A stretch of DNA of 64,000 nucleotides from Variovorax sp. dw_308 (GTDB lineage: Bacteria; Pseudomonadota; Gammaproteobacteria; Burkholderiales; Burkholderiaceae_C). The position numbers were made by a program, and so were the translations under genes. Under the pieces are notes generated by a model. That model searched no databases and was not told where the DNA came from. It worked only from the letters and a program-made list of their open reading frames with translations. The DNA lies in NCBI RefSeq assembly GCF_019207085.1, contig NZ_JAATOM010000017.1, forward strand, positions 62,001 to 126,000, read 5' to 3'. Shown here piece after piece: positions 1-6,791 of the stretch; position 1 is the first letter of the stretch, and each line of letters opens with the position of its first letter.

Positions 1-2375
1 GGTTCTGCGAGCGGGAGCGGTGTCCGTTTTCCGTCGTCGGTGTGGCGACTGAGGAGCGGCAGTTGCTTGTTGGGGAGCTGTCCCTCACCCCAGCCCTCTC
101 CCCGGAGGGGGGAGGGGGCCAAGCGGGTTCACTCCCTCTCCCTCCGGGAGAGGGCGGGGGTGAGGGCACGGCCGTCGACATGCCCATGAACGTCCTCCTG
201 GGCAAGCCCCCCAAGATGCTGCGCGACGTCAAGACGATCGCCCGCAACTTCAAGCCGCTCGACCTGACCGGCGTCGACCTGCAGAAGGCCGCCATCGACG
301 TGTTGTCCCACCCGACGGTGGCGTCCAAGCGCTTCCTCGTCACCATCGGCGACCGCACCGTCGGCGGCCTCAGCCATCGCGACCAGATGGTCGGCCCGTG
401 GCAGGTGCCGGTGGCCGATTGCGCCGTCACGCTGGCCGACTACAAGGGCTTTGCCGGCGAGGCGATGAGCATGGGCGAGCGCACGCCGCTGGCCGCGCTG
501 GATGCGCCGGCTTCCGGCCGCATGGCGGTTGCCGAGGCGATCACCAACCTGCTGGCCGCGCCGATCGAGTTGTCACGCGTCAAGTTGTCGGCCAACTGGA
601 TGGCCGCCTGCGGCGAGCCCGGCGAAGACGCCGCGCTCTACGAGACCGTCAAGGCCGTCGGCCTGGAGCTGTGCCCGGCGCTGGGCGTGTCGATCCCGGT
701 CGGCAAGGATTCGCTGTCGATGCGCACCCAGTGGTCCGACGGCGACGAGAAGAAGAAGGTCACTTCGCCGGTCAGCCTGATCGTGACGGCCTTCGCCACG
801 CTGGCCGACGTGCGCGGCACGCTGACGCCGCAATTGAACGCAGAGGAGGCCGATACGACGCTGGTCCTCATCGACCTGGGGCGCGGCCAGCACCGCATGG
901 CCGGCAGCATCCTGGCGCAGACGCTGGGCCAGAGCGGCGACACGGTGCCAGACCTCGACGACCCGGCGCAACTGGTGAGCCTGGTGACCGTCGTCAACGC
1001 CCTGCGCGCCGACGGCAAGATCCTCGCGATGCACGACCGCAGCGACGGCGGCCTGTTCGCCGCCGCCTGCGAGATGGCCTTTGCGGGCCACGTCGGCGTG
1101 GCGCTCAACGTCGACATGCTGGTCACGGAAGGCGATGGCATTTCCGACAGCCGCATGGAAACCGGCGACGCCAAGAACTGGGCGCAGCAGGTCAGCGCCC
1201 GCCGCGAGGAACTCACGCTCAAGGCGCTGTTCAACGAAGAACTCGGCATGCTGCTGCAAGTGCGCACCGCCGAGCGCAACGAGGTGATGCAGGTGCTGCG
1301 CGCCCACGGCCTGAGCGCCCACAGTCATTTCGTCGGCAAGACACGTCCCGAGTCGTCCCCGATGGAAGCGGGCAAGGGCAAGCTCGAAGTCTGGCGCGAT
1401 GCCAAGTCGGTCTTCAGCGCCAGCCTGCACGACCTGCACCAGGTCTGGGATTCGGTCAGCTGGAAGATCGCCCGCGAGCGCGACAACCCGGCTTGCGCCG
1501 ATTCGGAACACTCGACAGCCGGCGACCCCAAGAACCCCGGCATGCACGTCTTCCTCCCTCTCCCGCAAGCGGGAGAGGGCCGGGGCGAGGGCTCTCCGGC
1601 AATCCTGACGTCCCGCCCCAAGGTCGCCATCCTCCGCGAACAAGGCGTCAACTCCCACGTCGAGATGGCCTACGCCTTCACCGAGGCCGGCTTCGAAGCC
1701 TTCGACGTCCACATGACAGACCTGCAGACTGGCAGGGCCGACCTGGCCAATTTCCAGGGCATGGTCGCCTGCGGCGGCTTCAGCTACGGCGACACCCTCG
1801 GCGCCGGCATCGGATGGGCTCGCAGCATCACCTTCAACCCCAAGCTCTCGGCGCAGTTCCAGGCCTTCTTCGCCCGGGGCGACACCTTCGGCCTGGGCGT
1901 CTGCAATGGCTGCCAGATGTTCGCCGAGCTTGCGGGCATCATCCCCGGTGCCGAACACTGGCCGCGCTTCACGACCAACCAGAGCGAGCGCTTCGAGGCG
2001 CGCCTGTCGATGGTGGAAGTGCTGGATTCGCCCAGCATCTTCTTCGGCGGCATGGCCGGCAGCCGCCTGCCGATCGCGGTGGCGCATGGCGAGGGCTATG
2101 CCAACTTCAAGCACCGCGGCAATGCGGCCCAGGCCATCGCCGCCATGCGCTACGTCGACAACCACGGCCAGCCCACCGAGCAGTACCCGTTCAACCCGAA
2201 CGGCAGCGCTGGCGGCCTGACCTCGGTCACGACGGCGGACGGTCGCTTCACCGCGTTGATGCCGCACCCCGAGCGCGTCTTCCGCAACATCCAGATGAGC
2301 TGGACATCGGGCGACAAGAGCGACTTCAGCCCGTGGATTCAGCTCTGGCGCAATGCGCGCAAGTGGGTGGGCTGA
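1..2375 (+). CDS. purL: Phosphoribosylformylglycinamidine synthase (FGAM synthase), 3' part
   Basis: PurL converts FGAR, ATP and glutamine to FGAM in de novo purine synthesis, in the cytosol. The gene is cut by the left window edge: the frame is open from base 3 (CERERCPF...) and the start lies upstream. Visible are the second synthetase half (motifs VTIGDR, KLSANWMAA, GKDS, LFNEELG) and, from about base 1617, the class I glutaminase domain (KVAILREQGVNSHVE) with the nucleophile Cys in GVCNGC near 1905 and the His/Glu pair in PHPERVF near 2270. It is collinear with E. coli PurL as remembered, apart from two in-frame palindromic insertions (82-166 and 1556-1591). Both fall in loop or linker positions, so the enzyme is probably functional. 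Confidence 0.97.
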   Translation, partial: FCERERCPFSVVGVATEERQLLVGELSLTPALSPEGGGGQAGSLPLPPGEGGGEGTAVDMPMNVLLGKPPKMLRDVKTIARNFKPLDLTGVDLQKAAIDVLSHPTVASKRFLVTIGDRTVGGLSHRDQMVGPWQVPVADCAVTLADYKGFAGEAMSMGERTPLAALDAPASGRMAVAEAITNLLAAPIELSRVKLSANWMAACGEPGEDAALYETVKAVGLELCPALGVSIPVGKDSLSMRTQWSDGDEKKKVTSPVSLIVTAFATLADVRGTLTPQLNAEEADTTLVLIDLGRGQHRMAGSILAQTLGQSGDTVPDLDDPAQLVSLVTVVNALRADGKILAMHDRSDGGLFAAACEMAFAGHVGVALNVDMLVTEGDGISDSRMETGDAKNWAQQVSARREELTLKALFNEELGMLLQVRTAERNEVMQVLRAHGLSAHSHFVGKTRPESSPMEAGKGKLEVWRDAKSVFSASLHDLHQVWDSVSWKIARERDNPACADSEHSTAGDPKNPGMHVFLPLPQAGEGRGEGSPAILTSRPKVAILREQGVNSHVEMAYAFTEAGFEAFDVHMTDLQTGRADLANFQGMVACGGFSYGDTLGAGIGWARSITFNPKLSAQFQAFFARGDTFGLGVCNGCQMFAELAGIIPGAEHWPRFTTNQSERFEARLSMVEVLDSPSIFFGGMAGSRLPIAVAHGEGYANFKHRGNAAQAIAAMRYVDNHGQPTEQYPFNPNGSAGGLTSVTTADGRFTALMPHPERVFRNIQMSWTSGDKSDFSPWIQLWRNARKWVG
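82..166. repeat. Composite REP-like palindrome inserted in frame in purL
   Basis: A C/G-rich element whose ends pair perfectly over 10 bp (CCCTCACCCC at 82-91 with GGGGTGAGGG at 157-166). They enclose two hairpins, each built on CCCTCTCC and its complement. This is the layout of a paired REP (BIME-like) element, normally extragenic. Here it is read as an in-frame peptide of the type LPLPPGEGGGEG, just before the conserved VDMPMNVLLGKPPKM segment of PurL. Confidence 0.85.
1556..1591. repeat. Single REP-like hairpin inserted in frame in purL
   Basis: A hairpin with a perfect 9-bp stem (CCCTCTCCC at 1556-1564, GGGAGAGGG at 1571-1579) and a GCAAGC loop, followed by a CCGGGGCGAGGG tail. It belongs to the same family as the element at 82-166 and encodes a similar peptide (LPLPQAGEGRGEG). 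It sits in the linker between the synthetase body and the glutaminase domain of PurL. Confidence 0.85.
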
Positions 2376-2428
2376 TGCCGCGATCGGACACCCGGTCGAC
2401 TGCCATCGCGATGACATGGGTGGGCTGA
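2364..2428 (+). repeat. 12-bp duplication of the purL 3' end
   Basis: TGGGTGGGCTGA, which contains the purL stop codon, occurs at 2364-2375 and again exactly at 2417-2428, just before the next gene. The intervening 41 bases hold no gene. It looks like a short duplication or the footprint of a past rearrangement. Confidence 0.6.
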
Positions 2429-2435
2429 AATCTTG

Positions 2436-3072
2436 ATGCAGCGCCGCGTCTTCATTGCAAGCGCCTTGGGCGGCGCGCTGCCGCTGGCTGACGTCGCGGC
2501 TGCGGAGGCGTTCAGGTCGCTCAGGAAATCGCCGCGCATGCCGGTGCTGTTCGTCGGCCACGGCAGCCCGATGAATGCGATCGGGGACAACGCCTACCGG
2601 CGCAGCTGGGAGGCGTTGGGCGCGGAGTTCGGCGCGAAGTATCCGCCACCGCAATTGATCCTCTGCATTTCCGCGCACTGGCTGACACGCGGCGGCTGGT
2701 ACCTCACCGGCATGGCCAGGCCCAAGACCATCCATGACTTCGGCGGCTTTCCTCAGGAATTGTTCGACCAGCAGTACCCCGCGCCGAGCGCGCCCCAGGC
2801 CGCTGCAGACATCGGCCGGGCGCTGCGCCAGCCATTCAGCGGCGCCGCCGTCGCGCTCGACGATTCGGAATGGGGCTTTGACCATGGCACCTGGTCGGTG
2901 CTGAAGCCGATGTTTCCGAAGGCCGAAATCCCGGTGCTGCAACTGAGCATGGACTACATACCTGCCGCTTCTCTATGCCGCCGGCGCCGTGGAAGCCGGC
3001 GAATCACCGCGCTTCTTCAACACCGATTTCCAGTCCGCCTCGATCTCGATGCGCTCGGTGATCTGGGCATGA
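2436..3072 (+). pseudogene. ygiD: Broken extradiol dioxygenase of the 4,5-DOPA dioxygenase (YgiD) family
   Basis: Intact members are zinc enzymes of about 260-290 residues. Reading from ATG 2436, the protein starts with a signal-like MQRRVFIASA segment and matches the family through GHGSPMNAI, ISAHW and HGTWSVLKPMFP to LQLSMDY (about 2957). The family's C-terminal segment (YLPLLYAAGAVEAGESPRFFNT...SISMRSVIWA) then resumes directly, but in the +1 frame, from 2959 to the TGA at 3070-3072. About 85 family residues are missing at the joint, including the NVVHNL-type and HYLPLL histidines. Read straight through, the first frame runs into nonsense to 3086. The lesion removes metal ligands, so the product cannot be an active enzyme unless the assembly is wrong here. 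Confidence 0.85.
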
Positions 3073-3075
3073 AAA

Positions 3076-3106
3076 AGCGGCCATGAAGGCCGCTGATTCA
3101 CTTTTT
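3076..3106. terminator. Bidirectional intrinsic terminator
   Basis: The 7-bp stem AGCGGCC (3076-3082) / GGCCGCT (3088-3094) has an ATGAA loop. On the minus strand it is followed at once by a run of T (complement of 3071-3075), which suits the end of the minus-strand operon stopping at 3124. On the plus strand a CTTTTT tract follows at 3101-3106. Confidence 0.75.
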
Positions 3107-3123
3107 GCCAGGGGGAGCCCGGG

Positions 3124-3909
3124 TTATTCCACCTTCGCAGCTGCGCGCAGGCTTTCCTGATACTTCTGCAGCTTCTGCTGCGTCAGCTGCTGAACGATCT
3201 GCGGCTTGGCTTCCTCGAGCTTGGGCAGTTGGGCCTGGCGAACGTCGTCGAGACGAATGACGTGATAGCCGTATTCCGTCTTGACCGGCGTCTGGGTCAT
3301 TTCGCCCTTCTTGAGCCCGATCATGGCGGCCGAGAACTCGGGCACCAGGCTGGCGGCGCTGGCCCAGCCGAGGTCGCCGCCTTGCGCGCCCGAGCCCTTG
3401 TCCGTGCTCTGCTTCTTGGCGATTTCCTCGAAGTTGCCGCCCTTCTTCAGGTCGGCAATGATCTTCTTGGCTTCGGCTTCGGTCTTCACCAGGATGTGGC
3501 GGGCCTTGTATTCCTTGCCGCTGTTGGCGGCGACGGCCTTGTCGTATTCGGCCTGGACCTCGGCGTCGGTGACCGGGTTGGTCTTGCGATAGTTCTCGAA
3601 CAGGCCGCGGATCATGATGGCTTGGCGGGCCAGTTCCAGCTGGTTCTTGTAGTCGTCGGTCTTCTCGATGCCTTGCTTCTGCGCTTCCTGCATGAACACC
3701 TCGCGCAGGACCACTTCCTCGCGCAACTGGGGCTGCATTTCCGGCGTCACCGGGCGGCCGGCCGCGGCGAGTTGCGAGGCGAGCGCATCCATGCGGGCCT
3801 TGGGCACGGCCTTGCCATTGACGATGGCTGCGTTCTGCGCGAAGGCGGCCATGGGAACCATGCCGACCAGGAGCGTGGCGGCAACGGCCTGCAAGATTTG
3901 TTTTTTCAT
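3124..3909 (-). CDS. Periplasmic parvulin-type peptidyl-prolyl cis-trans isomerase
   Basis: A folding helper for exported proteins: a 261-residue product with a clear Sec signal peptide (MKKQILQAVAATLLVGMVPMAAFA). A SurA_N-like helical segment follows, then a parvulin (rotamase) domain around residues 130-225 with YKARHILVKTE, GGDLGW and TEYGYHVIRL. The start at 3909 is chosen because the signal peptide begins there; longer in-frame starts would run into the upstream bolA gene. It is the last gene of the selO-msrB-yciB-bolA unit, 49 bases after bolA and before a strong terminator. Confidence 0.93.
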   Translation of the reverse strand: MKKQILQAVAATLLVGMVPMAAFAQNAAIVNGKAVPKARMDALASQLAAAGRPVTPEMQPQLREEVVLREVFMQEAQKQGIEKTDDYKNQLELARQAIMIRGLFENYRKTNPVTDAEVQAEYDKAVAANSGKEYKARHILVKTEAEAKKIIADLKKGGNFEEIAKKQSTDKGSGAQGGDLGWASAASLVPEFSAAMIGLKKGEMTQTPVKTEYGYHVIRLDDVRQAQLPKLEEAKPQIVQQLTQQKLQKYQESLRAAAKVE

Positions 3910-3958
3910 GAGAGCTTGGAAGTGAAAGCAGGGCGCGTCGGCCCCGGGGGAATGAGGC

Positions 3959-4234
3959 TCAGGAGGCCTCGATGGCAATGGCGTGAACGCCCTGTGCGAT
4001 AAAAATGTGCAGCGCATCATACACAAGCCGATGGCGCGCCACTGGGGTCTTGCCCGCGAAGAGCGGACTCGAAATGCGGATGCGGAAATGGGTGCCGTAG
4101 CCCTCGGCGCCGGCGCCGGCATGGCCGGCATGCGCGGCGCTTTCGTCGATGACTTCGAGCGCGGTGGGCTGAAGGGCGGCGCGAAGGGTGGCCTCAAGCT
4201 CGTGGGGCCGGGGAAGGCTTGCAGACGTGCTCAT
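3959..4234 (-). CDS. bolA: BolA family protein
   Basis: A 91-residue protein with the BolA core: a variable N-terminus, then HFRIRISSPLFAGKTPVARHRLVYDAL with the helix-turn-helix-like class II KH fold and the conserved RHRLVYDAL signature. BolA proteins partner monothiol glutaredoxins in iron-sulfur handling and can act as regulators. Its ATG overlaps the yciB stop by four bases (ATGA at 4231-4234), so translation is probably coupled. Confidence 0.92.
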   Translation of the reverse strand: MSTSASLPRPHELEATLRAALQPTALEVIDESAAHAGHAGAGAEGYGTHFRIRISSPLFAGKTPVARHRLVYDALHIFIAQGVHAIAIEAS

Positions 4235-4773
4235 GCCGCGGGCTCGTCGTCCGACTTGAGGTGCGGCGAGATGTAGAGCCCCTGCGCGATCAGGAAGACG
4301 ATCGGGAAGGCGTAGCCCCACAGCTTGAAGTCGACCCAGGCCTCCGTGCTGAAGTAGGCCGCGACATAGCCGTTGATCGCGGCCATGAAGAGGCAGTAGC
4401 CGATCCATGCGACGTTCAGGTGCGTCCAGATGCGGTGCGGCAGGCGCAGTTGCTTGCCGAGCATCGACTCGAGGAAGTTCTTGCGGAAGCCCCAGAACGC
4501 GATCGCGAGTGCGATGGCCATGGCGCTGTACAACACGGTGGGCTTCCACTTGATGAAGCGGTCGTCGTGCAGCGCCAGCGTGAGCGAGCCGAACAGCAGG
4601 ATCAGCACCAGCGTGGCCTTCTGCATCGGCTCCAGGCGACGGTGCATGAACCAGTGGATGGCCATCTGCACTGCCGTGGCGGCCATCAGCACGCCGGTGG
4701 CGACATAGATGTCGTGCAGCTTGAATGCGCCGAAGAACAGCAGGATCGGGAAGAAGTCGAGGAGCAGTTTCAT
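4231..4773 (-). CDS. yciB: Inner-membrane protein YciB (intracellular septation protein A family)
   Basis: A 180-residue protein with about five hydrophobic segments and the family's N-terminus MKLLLDFFPILLFF. Later come RIWTHLNVAWIGYCLFMAAING and FKLWGYAFPIVFLIAQG, both typical of YciB/IspZ. It acts in the inner membrane and is linked to cell-envelope synthesis and septation. It overlaps msrB upstream and bolA downstream by four bases each, inside the selO operon. Confidence 0.94.
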   Translation of the reverse strand: MKLLLDFFPILLFFGAFKLHDIYVATGVLMAATAVQMAIHWFMHRRLEPMQKATLVLILLFGSLTLALHDDRFIKWKPTVLYSAMAIALAIAFWGFRKNFLESMLGKQLRLPHRIWTHLNVAWIGYCLFMAAINGYVAAYFSTEAWVDFKLWGYAFPIVFLIAQGLYISPHLKSDDEPAA

Positions 4774-5186
4774 TCAGTGGAAGGCTTGAAATCCAGCGAG
4801 GCCGAGTTCATGCAGTAGCGCAGGCCGGTCTCGGTCGGACCGTCGGGGAACACGTGGCCGAGGTGCGCGCCGCAACTGGCGCAGACATTCTCGGTGCGAA
4901 CCATGCCGTGCGAACTGTCGACGATGTTACGGATCGCGCCTGGCACCGCTTCTTCCGAGAAGCTGGGCCAGCCGCAGCCGGCGTCGAACTTGGTGCCGGA
5001 CTCGAACAGTTTGGCGCCGCAGCAGATGCAGTGATAGCTGCCGTCAGCCCAGTGCGCCTCGTACTTGCCGGTGAAGGGACGCTCGGTGGCGGCATGGCGG
5101 GTGACCTCGAAGGCGCCGCGCTCGGCGCCTTTTTCGGCGAGCAGCGCTTTCCATTCGGCGTCGGTTTTCTGGACGGGAGCGGTCAT
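4770..5186 (-). CDS. msrB: Peptide-methionine (R)-S-oxide reductase
   Basis: A 138-residue MsrB that reduces methionine-R-sulfoxide. The zinc Cys pairs (CICC near residue 53 and CASC near 101) are both present, along with the GWPSF motif and the catalytic Cys in LRYCMNSASL near the C-terminus. It carries no signal peptide, so it should act in the cytosol. It lies between selO and yciB with four-base ATGA overlaps on both sides, so oxidative repair and SelO are made from one transcript. Confidence 0.96.
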   Translation of the reverse strand: MTAPVQKTDAEWKALLAEKGAERGAFEVTRHAATERPFTGKYEAHWADGSYHCICCGAKLFESGTKFDAGCGWPSFSEEAVPGAIRNIVDSSHGMVRTENVCASCGAHLGHVFPDGPTETGLRYCMNSASLDFKPSTE

Positions 5187-6664
5187 GATGAACAGCTGAT
5201 TTCGATGGAGGAGGCCCAGTCGGGCGGGAAGCCGGCGTAGTCGTCGAAGCCGGCGTGGTCGTCAAATGGGGATTCGAGCAGCTTCAGCAAGGTCGCGACG
5301 CCGCTGTCGTCCTTGCGTTGCGCAGCTTCGATCGCCTGTTGGCCCAAGTGGTTCCGCAGCACGAATTTTGGATTGGACTTGAGCATCAGCGCCGCAGCCG
5401 GCGCTCGGGGAACCGAAGCATGGCGCTCCATGAACGACAGCAGCCAGGCGTCAAAGCCGGCAGCGTCGATGAACAGGTCGCGCACCGGCTGAACGTCTGC
5501 ACCGGCCATGTGGTGTGAAAGCCGGCGCCAGAAGATGGTCCAGTCGGTCTGCTCCTGACGCAACACCGCGAGGAGGGCTTCCACGAAGGAGAGGTCGCCG
5601 TCCTGCGCATCGGGCAGGCCGAGCTTGGCGCGCATGCGGCCCAGGAACTCGCGCGGAAACACCTCCTGGTAGGACGCCAGCGCCGCCAATGCCGTTTCCT
5701 TCTCGCCGATCAGCGGCAGCAGCGCCTGGCCCAGGCAATACAGGTTCCAGTAGGCCACGCTGGGCTGCTGGTTGTAGGCATAGCGACCGCCGGTGTCGCT
5801 GTGGTTGCAGATGTGGCGCGGGTTGAAGCCGTCGAGGAACTGGAACGGCCCGTAGTCGATGGTGAGCCCCAGGATGCTCATGTTGTCGGTGTTCATCACG
5901 CCATGGCAGAAGCCCACCGCCTGCCATTGCGCCATCAGCGCCGCGGTGCGCTCGCTGACGGCTTCCAGGAACGCTGCATAGGCATTCCCGCCAAAGCGCC
6001 CGGTGAGCCTGCATTCAGGGTAGAAGCGATCGATCACGAAGTCGGCCAGCGTGCGCAATTCGTCGAGCCGGTCGTTGGCCCAGAAATGCTCGAAGTGACC
6101 GAAGCGGATGAAGGTGGGCGCGGTGCGCGTCACGACCGCGGCGGTTTCTATTTCCTCCCGGCGCACGCGTGCATCGGAGCCGGTCACGCAGAGGGCCCGC
6201 GTGGTCGGGATGCCGAGCCCATGCATGGCCTCGCTGCAGAGGAATTCGCGAATGCTGGAGCGCAGAACAGCGCGGCCGTCGCCCATGCGCGAATAGGGCG
6301 TCAGGCCGGCGCCCTTGAGCTGCACTTCGAAACCGGTCTCGGTCTGGCCGAGCATGATGGCCCGTCCATCGCCCAACTGCCCGGCCCACACGCCGAATTG
6401 ATGCCCGCTGTAAACGCTGGCCAGCGGGGCCATGCCCGGCAGCAGGGCATTGCCGGTGAACACTTCCAGCGCCTCGGCCGAGGCGAACCAGTCGGGCTGC
6501 AGTCCGAGTTGCCGCGCCGCCGCACTGCTGCGTCCAACCCAGTACGGATCGGGCAGGGGCGTGGGTTGGAGGCGGGTGAAGAACTTCGGCGGCAGTGCTG
6601 CGAATTCATTGCGCCAACGCAGTCCGGAATCCTCAGCAACCATCGAATCTGAAGGGATATTCAT
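5183..6664 (-). CDS. selO: Protein adenylyltransferase SelO (YdiU family)
   Basis: SelO is a pseudokinase-fold enzyme that transfers AMP from ATP to Ser/Thr/Tyr residues, chiefly of redox proteins. The 493-residue length fits the family. Visible are YSGHQFGVWAGQLGDGRA, QLKGAGLTPYSR, GDGRAVLRSSIREFL and the catalytic block HGVMNTDNMS...TIDYGPFQFLD. The protein ends in Cys-Ser-Ser, with Cys at the third-last place where animal SelO carries selenocysteine. The start at 6664 (MNIPSDSM) is preferred over an upstream in-frame ATG at 6712 because family similarity begins just after it. First gene of the minus operon; the next gene overlaps by four bases. Confidence 0.94.
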   Translation of the reverse strand: MNIPSDSMVAEDSGLRWRNEFAALPPKFFTRLQPTPLPDPYWVGRSSAAARQLGLQPDWFASAEALEVFTGNALLPGMAPLASVYSGHQFGVWAGQLGDGRAIMLGQTETGFEVQLKGAGLTPYSRMGDGRAVLRSSIREFLCSEAMHGLGIPTTRALCVTGSDARVRREEIETAAVVTRTAPTFIRFGHFEHFWANDRLDELRTLADFVIDRFYPECRLTGRFGGNAYAAFLEAVSERTAALMAQWQAVGFCHGVMNTDNMSILGLTIDYGPFQFLDGFNPRHICNHSDTGGRYAYNQQPSVAYWNLYCLGQALLPLIGEKETALAALASYQEVFPREFLGRMRAKLGLPDAQDGDLSFVEALLAVLRQEQTDWTIFWRRLSHHMAGADVQPVRDLFIDAAGFDAWLLSFMERHASVPRAPAAALMLKSNPKFVLRNHLGQQAIEAAQRKDDSGVATLLKLLESPFDDHAGFDDYAGFPPDWASSIEISCSS

Positions 6665-6791
6665 GGGCGCAATTGTCCGTTCTTTCGAGTGGCGGGACGG
6701 CGCTACGGGCATTCCCCCAACCGGGCCGATGCCGCACTGCGCAATACTCCGCTGCCAATTTTTGTCGATTCAGGAATCAGGAGACCATCCC
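6665..6791. promoter_or_regulatory. Divergent promoter region between selO and the acyl-CoA ligase
   Basis: 127 bases between two divergent starts, so promoters for both directions must lie here or inside the neighbouring 5' ends. A GGAGACC ribosome-binding site precedes the ligase ATG at 6792. No strong hexamer pair or palindrome was recognised. Confidence 0.5.

Noticed and set aside
82..166. An intein or group II intron in purL
   Set aside because: The insert is only 85 bp, has no splicing motifs and is a simple palindrome.
42..180. Treating GTG 42 as the true start of a 777-residue protein
   Set aside because: The frame is open back to base 3 with PurL sequence (CERERCPF...), so the start lies upstream of the window.
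573..2942. A 789-codon minus-strand frame across purL and the broken ygiD gene
   Set aside because: It is a shadow of high-GC codon bias; the plus-strand frame has full PurL conservation.
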